In this document: positions 34,521 to 46,700 of the stretch, in pieces | Position numbering within the stretch: position 1 is the first letter of the stretch | Layout of the letters: each line of letters starts with the position of its first letter | From: Tricholoma matsutake | Lineage: Eukaryota; Basidiomycota; Agaricomycetes; Agaricales; Tricholomataceae | DNA length: 64,000 nucleotides | Direction: 5' to 3' | Assembly (NCBI GenBank): GCA_026075535.2 | Contig: AP026538.1 | Location: 13,028,337-13,092,336 of the forward strand | The notes under the pieces: model-generated | Database searches by the model: none | Seen by the model: the letters and a program-made list of their open reading frames with translations, nothing else | What the model was told of the DNA's origin: nothing | Translations under genes and position numbers: made by a program

Positions 34521-37243
34521 TCACTGTGGACCTAGCACAATATGATTTTCAGCCATTTAAATTCAGAAATGTGAATTTCCTAACATAAATGGCTGAATTC
34601 AGGGTGGATGAATTTGGGATGAATTTTCATCCCAAATATTTCAGCCATCCAAGGGATGGAGTTCATATGTGTTACGTTACAAAATATTCTTAACCTAATG
34701 GGATGAATTTTCATTTTACAAGGGGATGAAATACAGGGGATAATTTTAATCCAAGATGAGGGTATGGATTTGCAACCATCTTCATGTGTGAATTTTCATC
34801 AAACCTTTCAACAATTTATGGGATAGTGTTTCTTGCCACAAAGGTGTGAATAACACGGTGTGTTTTCAGCCTGAAATAAAATACAAATTTCATACTATTA
34901 TGAGATGATTTTAGTAGGGAAATTTCTTTCATTAAATATTGAATTGACTATTCCTTCCTCAGGTATTATTGTTATTGTTTTCAGTCAGAATGAGAGGATA
35001 CTTTTCACACTTCAGGATTACAAGTGTTAAGAGAATTTTTTTCATCCCAAAAAAGGGGATTTTTCATTTGTGTTGTAATTGTTTTACTGACAAGTCATTT
35101 GCAGCCCACCCTCAACACATCACATGATGAATGTTGAACATCACGTCACATCAACATCAACCATAACCACCATGCCGCCATCTCACCTCACCATGACCAC
35201 CACCATCGATGATGACGACGTCCCCCCTCTCTCCTCTCTCTTCCCATGACCCCAATGCTGTCAACGTGACTCCCACGACAACAAACACAACACCGGCAAC
35301 ACCACCTGTGGCCACAAACGAGCTACCTCGCTCACAATGTGGCCCAAACAACATGAATCGTTGTTTGGGCCATAGTAAGTTTTTTCTGCTATAATTTGTG
35401 TTCATTTTACTAACTAAACTATTACTTTATGTTTAGGGAAAAAATGAGGCCTATGACGCATGATGGGAATGACAGGAACGACAAATGACAAACGGAAGGG
35501 GCAGAGATGGGCGACGATGACGATGATGGTGACAGAAGACAGGATGGCAGTGGGAGGCCCGTATAGTGGGACCCACCAGGTAAGTACACCACCCCCTCGA
35601 TTACCTGCCATGTCATGCTGACAATGCCCCCACCTCCTTCCCCAGAGCTCGACAATGACATCCAAGAAACATCCGCCCCATGCCCATGAGCGATTGCTCA
35701 TGGGGTGGATCACGGGTGCTCACCGCCAACGCCATCCACGCCCCACACCACACTGCTGTGGATGACATGGCACCCGCCCCCATGCCTACGAGCAACTGCT
35801 CATAGGGTGGGATCGCAGGTGCAGCCTGTCTACGACGACAGGGTGGGGAGGGGATGACACTGCCAGCACCAGCACCAGCAGGACGATGATGGGACACAGG
35901 GGAGGGGGGACAACACAACAATGGAGGGGGATGACACCCATCCCATGCCTATGAGCACCTGCTTGTAGGGTGGATTGTGGGCATCTACGGTGATGGGACG
36001 ATGAGGGGGACAACATGACAACAAGGGGGCACAACAATGACACTTGCAAACGAGCCCCACGATGGCCAAAAGTTTTTTTTCTTTTCTTTTTTTCTTATTC
36101 AATTGTACTAATAAACCATTCTACTTCATTTTCTAGGGAAAAACTGGACCAGCTACACTGAAAACAGGCACCCTGACCCCAACTGACGATATGCGATGTG
36201 TATCGTCGTTTGGGGCATGTAAGTTTTTTTCTTTTCTTTCTTTATATTCAATCATACTAACCATTAGATTAATTGATTTTTTAGGGAGAAAACTCGAGGA
36301 ATCACCCCGAAAATGGGCACCCCACACCCCGGGTGATGAACGAAGGAGGAAACAGGAGGGGTGGAGTGGGGAACAGATGGCGATGGGAGGGGACAGCGCT
36401 CAGAGGCCCATATAGGGCAGGTATGCACCCCACCCCTCTTTTACCCGCTGCCTCACGCTGATGACCCCCCACCACCTTCCCCAGGGCATGATGAACCAGC
36501 ACCCACCACACGTCCATTAGCAACTGCTTGTGGGGTGGATCATGGGTGCATCCTCTGACAATGGGGATGAGGGTGACAACAAGTGCAACCCAGCACCCAG
36601 CACCACCACCAAGATGACCAGGCCATGGCAACAGACCCCTCCACTATGAGCAACTGCTCATAGGGAGTAAGGCTGGTATGTAGGAGGCAGAGATGACATG
36701 GCGAGGGGGACAGGGACAGGGACGACGATGACAGGGACGTGATGGGACAACAGGCCAACAATGAGGCATCAGGGGTCTGGGGTATTTTTTTCGCTTCTTT
36801 TGAGTAGATTTTGTATCTTAGTGGCTTGAAATTTACTCTGATACATGATGAAACTATTCTATCAATGGGATGAAAAAACATTATTGGCAGGTTCTTTCAT
36901 TCCTCTTAAACCCCTGTAAAGTTGATGAAATTCAACCCAGGTAGAGGGGTGTTATTTATGCCCATATAAACATGAAAACCATCCCATGGGATGAATTTGG
37001 TGTGGGATGAACTGGGGACAAAATGTGGGAGGTTTTCATCCCATTGACTCATCCCTTACAGGTAGGAAAAGGCATTCTTTTTCACTCCTCTTAGTGGTAG
37101 ATTTTCATGCCAACTCCTGATGAAACTTATTCCATTTTGGGGTTTATCAATACATGAAAACTATACCATAAATATATCATTTTACACTATCTAAAGGTAT
37201 GAAATGTGGGATAGTTTTCTACCCCTTGGGCCCCATAGTGCAT
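34519..37243 (+). mobile_element. Non-autonomous element 'X', copy A (2.7 kb)
   Basis: The ends CATCACTGTGG and CCATAGTGCAT are inverted (CACTRTGG core), and the entire content matches, in reverse orientation, the nested copy B at 55862-63265. Outer parts are AT-rich (ATTTTCATCCC-type words). The centre (35160-36780) holds five GAGCA palindromes (about 35688, 35786, 35949, 36515, 36644) and intron-like segments 35375-35436 and 36219-36284, each placed after a GGCCCAAA...TTTGGGCC-type palindrome. No transposase. A target duplication is not visible; its left end directly abuts the LTR at 34520. Confidence 0.75.
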
Positions 37244-37265
37244 GGAGTGCTGCGGTGCAGCATGT

Positions 37266-37317
37266 CAGAGAACAATAGAAGATAAGCCTCATGCCAAGCA
37301 TGAGGCGTCTGATGTCA
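37266..37317 (-). repeat. Second copy of the LTR start (52 bp)
   Basis: On the minus strand it reads TGACATCAGACGCC and continues with CTCATGC...GCATGAG, a perfect small hairpin, matching 34520-34469. Together with the LTR it brackets element X copy A. From 37318 to 38058 an unknown minus-strand coding fragment (e.g. SLAPVHSYKL, PTLDADELLEV) with several stops is visible but not identified. Confidence 0.5.
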
Positions 37318-38058
37318 CAGATCCGATGTCAAGGGTCCGATGTCAAGGACTGCCGTGGCACAGCCAGTCAATCAGTAGGAGTCAGATCAGAGGGTCCCTA
37401 TCAGTCTGGGTCATGTTATGAGTGGAGGGAAAGAAAAATGAAATACCCGGTCTCACTGGAGTATGCTTTAGTCATCGCAGGTTATGATAGCAAAATTGTA
37501 ACAGGTTTCCTGGCACTCTGCATACATTTGTGAGTAATTTGTTTGATGATATTTAACTTTCACTCACCTTTTCTTGAGCTATCATGAGATTTGTCACTTC
37601 CCTTCAAACAGCCCTCCACTCATGCCCCATTCATCCACAAAGTACATTGCAAAATTCACCGTGCCATCTAGCCCCCCATTTCCCATGACAGATGATGTTG
37701 TCTATTTTCCCTTTGATTCCCCAGCCCAGCATTGACTTTAAGATGCTGTTCAGTGTCACCTCCAATAGCTCATCAGCATCCAAGGTGGGGTCATCAAATT
37801 CCTTTGGGCTTCCTCCAAACACTGCCAGCTTATCAAACTCTGATGCTTCAGGGACACTCGCTGGTAAGGCTTTGAGCTTTGACCAACTCCTGGATGAAGC
37901 TGTTGGAAATTGGTCCCCAAACAGGTTGGGACATCAAAGAAGTGGTTTTGCCTTGCACATTGGTGGTGGAAGTGGTGGAGCTTGCATCAGGCTCTGACTG
38001 TAAAGAGAGCTTGTAACTGTGAACTGGTGCCAGACTGTTGACCATCAATGGGACAATG

Positions 38059-40865
38059 CAGTACTTTTCACTCCCCCCCATAATCCTATTGGAGTCCTAG
38101 GAGTCCGAGTTTTCCAATAGGAGTCCTACTAGTCCAATACTAGTCCTAGGAGTCTGATAGGAATCCAATCAGAATGTATCTTGATGACCATATACTCTTG
38201 GTTCCAAGAACTTCCTAGTAAATTCCAAGTAAAGTCCTATGCAATATACCACCATTTTGAAGACTTAACTTGGTGAAATTTTCACCAAGTGCTTACAAAA
38301 TAAATGGGTAGAGCAGTGATTGAACCATGGACCTTGGGATGTAAGTCATATGACCACCAAACAAGTGCTCAACCAGCTGAGCCACAGGAGAATTCATAAA
38401 TATGTAATATAATGTCCATTTAAGGCACTTAGGGATAGTTCACTTATTTTTTGTCCTCACAAGAGCTCATAAAAAAATTTCCCTTGTAAAGAAGTGAGGG
38501 AGTAATATAATTAATATAGATGAAAAAAAAACCCCCACACAAATGCAGGGGGGGACAATTAATTATACTATTTAATTATACTATTTAAAACCAAAAAAAA
38601 ACACCCCCCTACCCCCCCCCCTGGCAAAATGGGGGGGAGGAGGTGGTGGTGTGTCACATCACTGCTGTTTCATTGTGCTGTTTCCCCTGCTCCCCATCAT
38701 TGTTCCACCCACCATCCACCCCATGAGCAGTTGCTTGTCAGGCTGGAGGTGTGTGGTGCATTGTTTGGGTTCCCCTCATCTCATCGGCCCCTTGTCTCAT
38801 CTCATCTCTCCCCCCTGGTCATTTTGTGCCCCCCATCCCCCCTCGTCCCATTGTCTGGCACTGGTGCTGTGGCCTTCCCCTTGTCTCCCCCTCCCTCCTC
38901 TTATTTCCCCCTCCCTGTCATTGTCACCACCTCCTCCCCTCCCCATTGCTCCCCATTTCTACCCCGTGAGCAGTTGCTTGCAGCAGTGGTTCGTGGTCAT
39001 GGTTGTGGCAGTTGGTGGTGTTCCCTCCCCCTCTCATTGCTGTTATCTCATGCCCCCCTCCCTGTCATCATTTCATTCCCTCCTCCCTCCTCTCTCCCTC
39101 TGTCATCTCCCCTCCCCCTTGTGCATGTCATTTATGCACTCTTGCACCCCTCATTCACCCCGTGAGCAGTTGCTCATGGCAGCAGTAGGGGGTGCTGGGT
39201 GTCATGGGTTGGTGTAGGTTCCCCCTCATCATCTCCCCTGCCTCCTGTCTACCCCCTCCCCTCCCTGTCATTGTTCCACCCATCAACCACCCCACAAGCA
39301 GTTGCTTGTGAGGCTGGGGGTGGGTGGTGTGCCATTGTGACATGGCAGCATTGGCGTGGGATTGTCTTGCATCTGTCCCTTGTTACAAGAAACTGGAAAG
39401 CAAAAGAAATACATTAGTTAGCTTATGAAAAGAAATGAAAGAAAACAAAAAACTTACTGTGGGCCCAAATGATGCAATCATGTTGTTTGGGCCTGGATGA
39501 TGTGGCACCATTGGGTGTGCATCATTAGGTGTTGTCGACCATCATTACCAGTAGATTAGAACCTGAAAAAGAAGAAATACAATTAGTCAGATTACAAAAA
39601 CAAGAAATAAAACAAAAAAAACTTACTGAATCATTGTTTGGGCCGCATTGTGTGTCAGGTGGCTTGTTTGCAGAGGCAGTGGTCATTGTGGGAGTGTCAG
39701 GTGATGTGGTTGGGGTTGTGGGAAGAGGGGGGAAGGAGTGGGGGCCATGGTCACCATTGATGGTGGTGGTGGGGAGTGATGAGCTGGCAAGGTGTGGTGG
39801 GCTATGTGCTTTGTCATCACACCCATGGGAACGGTATCTAGTGCAGTATGAGCAACTACCTGCAATGACTGTTTAGTCTACCGGTATTGTTGTTAGTTTA
39901 TGCTTACATAATTTTCTGTAGTGTCAAGGGTTCAATTCTGGTGTGCATGCTTACTTTTTCCTACTATATTACTAAGCAGGGCTGCTTTCATTCCTATCAG
40001 AATCCTATGTTGTCTGATGTCTTAGCATAACTTTGAATAGTCCTATGTGATTCCTATGATCAGAAATTCCTAAGGTAGAAGACATCCATAACCCGCCAAC
40101 ATCGCGTGTCATTACTTTTGTGATGGTAACACACCAAAAAAGGCGAAAATTCTTCGAAACAGCTCTAGAACATGTTGAGACAAGATTCTTCCAGTTTTGT
40201 TCGATACAAACCCTTTGGATACATGTAGAGGCCTTGTATTCCAAACTGCATCATGTAGGAATAAGTATTGAGTGAGGAATTCAACCATAAATGATTATAA
40301 CTATGTACTGATTGATCAACTGTCAATACACCTATGATGATCATCTAAACTATGTACTATAATGTGTGAAATTTGATAGCTGTGCTAAGCTGCCTTTGCA
40401 CTTTGTCCCCATGCAGCCAGTGCATGCAGGAGGTGTTGCACAGGTGGAATTGCCAAATATGACATGTTATCTATAAACTTTTGAATTCCAATTTGAGAAC
40501 ATCATTTTACATAAAATTGACCTTCTGGGAACCTTCTAGTACATATTTAGACCAATTCCTATTGACTATATTTTGTATAAACTGCATATGTGAAGTTCTG
40601 GGGAGCATTTTTCCCATTTTGGTGCCAAATTTACCAATTTGGCAGTTGTCACACTGTCCACGTGATGTTGGCAGGTTATGGATGTCTTCTACCTTAGGAA
40701 ATTCCGATAGTCCGATTGGAATACATTGGACTGGACTAGGACTAAACCTGTTATTTCATGTCAATTTGGCTGGTGAAAATGACATCGGAATATGGTTGGA
40801 GTCCAATTGGAATCATAGGAATCATTGGATTCCTATCAGAATATGGGGGGGAGTGTAAAGACCTT
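38059..40865. mobile_element. hAT-like element 'Y', copy 1 (2.8 kb), perfect 8-bp duplication
   Basis: GGACAATG lies at 38051-38058 and 40866-40873. The ends share TTYACACTCCCCCCCATA-type inverted repeats followed by CCTAGGAGTCC-like words. Inside are two tRNA-like sequences in opposite orientation (about 38303-38395 minus, 39868-39955 plus), four GAGCA palindromes (about 38720, 38965, 39160, 39290) and minus-strand intron-like segments (about 39408-39460 and 39564-39626) beside GGGCCCAAATGATGC...GTTTGGGCC. No transposase frame. Confidence 0.9.
38303..38395 (-). mobile_element. tRNA-like sequence in element Y copy 1
   Basis: The minus strand reads GTGGCTCAGCTGGTTGAGCA (A-box region with a D-arm-like hairpin) and, 60 bases on, ATGGTTCAATCAC (B box). 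This is the best tRNA-like match in the window; the anticodon arm is expanded, so it is a SINE-like pseudo-tRNA rather than a tRNA gene. The same sequence recurs at 56398-56485. Confidence 0.6.
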
Positions 40866-40873
40866 GGACAATG

Positions 40874-42215
40874 GCAGTTTTTGGTTTCAAGAAGTTGAGT
40901 ATGCTTCCATCCTTCCTCTTTATCTCATTTTTCCTGTGCAGCTTTGGAGCCTTTCTTTCTGCAATGGCCCTTTTCAAGATTGGCAAGCCAAATTGTACCA
41001 CGGTTTACATGGCTATCACAATCTGGACACACTGCATATCCCTCCGCATCAAGGACAGGTACCCTTTGGCACTAGTCTTGATTATATTATCAATGTTCAC
41101 TTTTATACCTGGAAATTATAACACATACTGTAGATGCTTGACTAGAATCCATAATATCTTGCTTCTAAAGAGAATGTGCCCCAAATGTGCTGCACCCTGG
41201 TCTTGGCTGATTATGCAAGGAAAAAAATTGCCCAAATATGTTATTTCACCTGGTTCTTGGTGCTTTATAGTCCCTCTTGGAGCCAAACCACTCCATACAC
41301 TATCAGTATATCACAATATGTTCTAGTATACTTAATTTGGTGGTCTGAGGCCCTGTTATGGAGGCATCCATTTTTTTTTTGCAGCCTTGTGGCTGGACTA
41401 ACTAACCAGGTACCAGTACAGGATTCCCAGGCCAGCACCCCCTTGCCTCACACCCACTGTCACAAACCTCGGAAAGAGATGGAAATTTGTCAGCAAGCAT
41501 TACAATAGAGAGGGATTCTGGTGGCACAATGATGATGATGACTGGGAGGATGACAGCTTACTTGAAATTGATGGAAACCAATGTGGGAATGTAAATGGTT
41601 GGTCAGCATGTTTGGCTGTTTGACAGCCACCTCCCAGTAAATGACTTGATGAGCATGTTGTCTGACACTTATTATTTTTTCATCAAACATGTGAATAAGC
41701 TACCAGGGAAAAAACCCCATTTTTTGCACATTTTTAGGGTTTTTTTTTGAATTTCCAGATGATTTCGGCACTTGGTCCAAAGCTCCATGTCATCCATGAC
41801 ATTTAGGGGTTTTGGAGGTCCATGACACATGACTGCCGAATTGAATGAAATGGTACCATAGTTGTACATGTACAACAAGAAGTACAGAATCTGAGATCTG
41901 AGCACTGCATTTTTCAAAGTCCAACCAGCTTAAACCACATGAATAGATGTCTGACCCATTTTTTTTGGCAGGTCCAGGTTGGTATAAGACCAAGTCCTCG
42001 ATATTGAGAACTCAGAACATTTTGTACCTGCATTGCAACACAGTGCCAGACTGAAGAGACTACAGCCTTTGTATGGCACAGATGTAATTTTACATAGTAG
42101 AACCAAATATCTGAGTGGTATCAAGTCAGAGTCAATAGTTTAAGGGTTAGTGTAGCTCTTTGAAGGCACTCACTGTAATGTGGATTCAAAGTTGGTCATT
42201 GAAAATCGACAATAG
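40874..42215. other. Unidentified sequence; coding-like remnant near 41462-41625
   Basis: Two regions have coding-like frames without a recognised family: 40871-41120 (hydrophobic; could be a membrane segment or chance) and about 41462-41630 (plus, WKFVSKHYNREGFWWH then acidic WEDDSLLEID). A word GCCGAATTGAATGAAATGGTA-like near 41833 recurs at 63943. No element ends were found. Confidence 0.3.
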
Positions 42216-42223
42216 CCCTCCCT

Positions 42224-42392
42224 CAGCCTCCTTCCCATGCCCTACTTCGCGGTTGAGAAAAAGAAACATTTATCTGACTATGGGAGTTGAAAAAAATAGA
42301 GTTACAGACTTTCAATAAATTTGTCATACAGATTAGATTAGATAAATGTTTTTTTTTCTCAACTGCAAAGTAGGGCATGGGAAGGAGGCTGG
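42224..42392. mobile_element. hAT-like MITE (169 bp) with 8-bp duplication
   Basis: Inverted repeats of about 60 bp start CAGCCTCCTTCCCATGCCC, and CCCTCCCT occurs at 42216-42223 and 42393-42400. Non-coding. Confidence 0.8.
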
Positions 42393-42822
42393 CCCTCCCT
42401 TGTTTTTCATGACACAAACAAAACTTGGCAAAAGAGAAGGCTTGTTAGTCATCAACAGAAAGGCCAAAATCTGGCAACTCCCTGCAACTTGTTGCAATGT
42501 TATACAAGCTGTTGCACTGCCATCTATGCATGTGAGGCAGGTCAAATTTATTGTAGACAATTGTAACACATTGTAATAAGATGCAATGCATTGCATTTCA
42601 ATTCCAATAGTCCATAAGTCAATGTCAGAGTACCAGCTTCATTCCCTGGCTCATTGCCCTCATCTTCAAACACATCTATTTGGGTTCTACTTCAATACCT
42701 TTACTGTTAATAGACTGGCAGTGGTTCAAGGTTTGAACATTGTGAACCTGGAACCTCATGATCACCTAAGGCAGCATGTATGACATCATTTTTGAACCAG
42801 TTACGTACCTTCCCTGTTGCTG

Positions 42823-43395
42823 CAGTGATGATGCTCAACCCGGAAACCCAAACAAAACCTACTAAATGGCTTTGGATGGTATAACACAAGTCAGAGGAAG
42901 GATGTGAGGCCCTCTAGATGTCACCTGTCAGACCAACCATCAAATAGTCATAGTACAACTGCTTGTCGAAGCAGTTCAAAGCTAAAAGAATGTGTTTCAT
43001 GGAATTTCGGAGTATTTTGTGGCTAGATCAATGAATTCGGAGTGCGCAAATATGTTCAGACTCAAGATTGGGGGACTAGATGAGTAGTAGAAGTGAAGGA
43101 AAGGCGAATCAAGGGTAATGAGAGTGAGAATAGCATAATGCAAAGAATTTTGAGGAATTTAAAGGAATTTCAAGGAGTTTTAAGGAATTATTTGAATAGG
43201 AAATACTGTGTCCAAAGATGTTTTTTGAGGTTCAAGGTTTTTTGAAGATTTTTGAAGTTTCTTTGGACTTTGTTCATGGCCCGAAATTGGTGTGATATTG
43301 CTCGAAACTGGTTCAGAACTCATCGACGATGTTCCAAGTGTATATCCTGAGCTGTACAAAGGTCAGGGGAATTGTATTATGGCGGCCAAAAGCAT
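42823..43395 (-). repeat. Possible decayed Gypsy LTR relative
   Basis: It begins like the inner LTR end at 28376 (TGATGATGCTCAACCCGG), and AGTCAGAGGA and GATGTGAGG words follow in the same order. Beyond ~120 bp similarity is weak. Low-complexity AAGGAATTT repeats occur at 43145-43200. Confidence 0.35.
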
Positions 43396-43400
43396 ACAAA

Positions 43401-43674
43401 TGTTGGAGCAGACTATATACGCTGCACAGGGGAAGAGACAACATGTTCCTTACAACCTACCTGGGGTTTAGTTAGACTTACAGCTAGGGTTAGCAGAGGT
43501 AAGAACACTGTATTCCTACTACGGTACAGGTTCTCCTTATATACATAATATTAAGGATGTCACATGACTCGGGAATGTGTTTACCGCATGTATGCGCAGT
43601 AAGCGCAGTAACATGCGTATGCTGCATGTATTGCCTCATGTATACAGCATGCATCACTGGGATTAATTTCAACA
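43401..43674 (-). repeat. Copia 3' LTR
   Basis: TGTTGGAGCAG ... AATTTCAACA on the plus strand. It contains a TATA-like CTTATATAC near 43535, read as TATAAG on the minus strand. Confidence 0.95.
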
Positions 43675-43688
43675 CCCCCCCTCAAACT
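43675..43688 (-). other. Polypurine tract of the Copia element
   Basis: On the minus strand CAGTTTGAGGGGGG directly precedes the 3' LTR; this is the plus-strand DNA primer. Confidence 0.8.
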
Positions 43689-43706
43689 GTACAGCGCTCT
43701 AAGCAG

Positions 43707-46700
43707 CTAAGTTTGAATCTTGAAAGTAATTCCGAGAGAGTCTCTAAATTTCCTGAATAGGATGGCGCCAAGGTTCTTTGTGAACATGTCAGCCGGATTA
43801 TCACTTCCAGGAATGAAAACGACTGTGACTTTGTCATTTTCTATGCATTCGCGGGTGTAGTGGTAGCGAATGTCTATATGTTTGGTCCTTCTTTCCTGAA
43901 CTGGATTTGATCCAATAAAGATGGATCCCTGATTATCAGCGCAGATTGGTACACGCTTCAGTGTATATCCAAGTTCCTGGAATAAGGACTCTATCCACAC
44001 TATCTGCCGACAAGTGTCAGAGAGAGCCATATATTCGGCTTCTGTGGATGACAGTGCTACAGTTTTTTGTAAATGGGACTGCCAGCACACAATGCCACTC
44101 GCTAGAGTAGCAAAGTAACCCGTTGTAGATCGGCGCTTGACAGTGTCAGCTGCCCAATCAGAATCTGTGAAGGCCTGCAGCCCCTCGGATTTCTCTCCAT
44201 CATAGACTATACTGTACTTCTGGGTTCCCACCAGATAGCGCATTATGTACATTGCTTTGTCTAGATGTTCTTGGCTAGGATTAGCCGAGAATTGCGACAT
44301 CTTGATTACCACGTAAGTGATATCAGGTCGCGTTCCGAGCATCAGATACAATAAAGATCCGATCACAGACTGATATTTCGATCTAAGCGCCGCGTTTGGC
44401 GTCGCTGTGTTCTCCGACGGTTTGTAGCCAGTCGGGAGCGGAGTGGGGGCAACTTTGGCATTTGTCATCTCAAACCTCTCGAGCACTTTGGCGAGATATT
44501 CTGTTTGATCGAGTTTGACTTTTGTAGCGGTCTGGGTAACGCGCATGCCTAAGAATTCTGTGACTTTTTCAGTACTACGGCACTCCCAATGCTTCAGGCA
44601 AGCATTCTTCTTTTCATCCACAAGTTTCTTGTTCTTGCCCATGAACAAGCCATCATCAACATAGACTAGCGCAATAACGATGCTGCCTGTCTTAGGATCC
44701 TTGTGTATGAAGATGCTGGCATCGGAGCTGGCGCGCACAAACCCAATGGTGCGCATAAATGCCTCTAGCTCTCTCCACCATGCTAGTGAAGCCTGTTTAA
44801 GGCCATACAATGCTCGGCGTAAGCACATTACTTTGCGCTCTTTACCCTCGAGTCTGAAACCCTCGGGTTGATCCATATAGATCTCCTCATCAAGTTTGCC
44901 GTATAAAAATGCGGTTTTTACATCTAGACCGGTCATATACATGCCTTCTAGAGACGCAAGGGCAAACATGAGGCGTATGGTCTCGTAGCGGACTACTGGT
45001 GAGAAAATCTCATCAAAGTCAACACCTTCGACTTGTGAAAAGCCTTTGGCCACGAGTCTGGCTCGTTTTCTTCCGTCCGATTTCACAGAGAAAACCCATC
45101 TATTTTTGATCGTTTTTCGATCATGTGGAAGATCGACAATGTCATAGACTTGTCGCTTGCGAAGAGCCTCTAACTCTTCACGACAAGCCTGTTTCCACTC
45201 AAGTTGCTGCTGCTGGGGTAGGCGCGCAATATCGCGAAATTGGTTTGGAACTAGGCTTTTTCCACTTGATGGTGTGACTGCTTTTGACAACAGCCAGCGG
45301 ATAAGCTCATCTCCACCTTCCTTGGTTATCTTTTTAATATAACCTGCTTCGTCCGGTTCCCCCATTGGGTGATCATGTTCTTGATTATTGGAATCGGGCA
45401 CACTGTCGTGGGGTGCCGAACTCGGTCCAGCAACCGGTTCTTGCTGTTGAGGTCGTGGTCGTGTTCGGTTATGATCCAAATCTTGACCCACAGACTTCTT
45501 CCAATATCGATCACGCGCAATGTCTCTCTCTATGTCAGAGGGGAGTCGCTGTTCTCCATAGGTATTGCCGGGACGGTTTGGGATTTTCCTCTGCCTGCCT
45601 GATTGACGGGGCAATTGCTGCCATTCCTGTTGATCTTCACGTCTTGGACGAAAGTCCTCAGTGCTAACTGGAGGCGGCGGAGGAGGAGCATTAGTCGCAT
45701 CGTCATGCGCCTTTTGCTCGCTTGGTAAATCATCATCATCATCTTCTGATGATGGAGGAAGGGGCGGATTTTGTGGCGGTATAGGGTCATCGCCATCCAT
45801 TCCAGATGAGTGGTCGTCATCTTCTGGTTCTGGTGGGAAATCACCAAGGTCTGTCTTGGCAGGAGTTTTAGCTCCGGGACAGCATGGGAACATCGTTTCA
45901 TCAAATAGTGCCGTAGCACCAATGAATATTGTGCCGTTTCGTCGCATGAAACGATATGCTTTAATGCCATCTTCTACTCCAAGGTACGTCATTGGCTCTG
46001 ATCGAGGAGACAATGTTGTTGGACATTTTTCCTTTGGTAGATAGACATAAGCACCGCAACCGAAGACCTTCAGATTGTTTAGATCTGGGCGGACCTTTGT
46101 CAGGTCCTCAAAAGGTGTCAGCCATTTCAGGCGCCTTATTGGGGTTCGGTTGTATAAATGTGTTGCATGTTCTATGCAAAATTCCCACCATGATTGTGGT
46201 AGACAAGCGGTGAATCGCAGGGTTTGCGACTTTTCCATTATTGTCCTTATGGCACGCTCTGCGCGCCCGTTCTGTTGATGAACGTGGGGTGCAGACATCT
46301 CTATTTTGATGCCTAAATCCTTGAGCTGTTTTTGTAGCTCACGATCCTTGAACTCACCCCCTGGATCGACACACCAGCGCTTGATTGTAGTGCCATATTG
46401 GGTCTTAGCCATCGCTTGAAATTGTCTAATCGCTGCAGCAGCGTCAGATTTCTTTCTAAGGCATTGGACCCAAATATGTGACGTTTTGTCATCCAGAAAT
46501 ACAATGAAGTATTTATGTTTGTGGTACGATAGTACCGGGAGTTCCTTTAGGTCGGAATGTATTAATTCAAAGGATTTGTCAGCTCATGAGTCTGACTCGG
46601 GAAAAGATTTTGAGGTCATTTTCCCTTCTGCACACCCTGGACATATAATTTTGTCTTTAGGAATAATTAAGTTCCTTGGGAATTGTATGGTGCTTTTAGG

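Noticed and set aside
38303..38395. A functional tRNA gene
   Set aside because: The A and B boxes are good, but the anticodon arm is expanded and the sequence is repeated within a mobile element; it is better read as a SINE-like pseudo-tRNA.
38629..39217. Long Pro/Ser/Cys-rich frames in the GC-rich cargo blocks (also at 36302, 56735, 61255, 61918) as real proteins
   Set aside because: They overlap in two or three frames, have low-complexity composition, and inverted copies give equally long frames on the other strand.
42346..42596. Short overlapping frames across the MITE at 42224-42392
   Set aside because: They are mirror images through the inverted repeat and have no family features.
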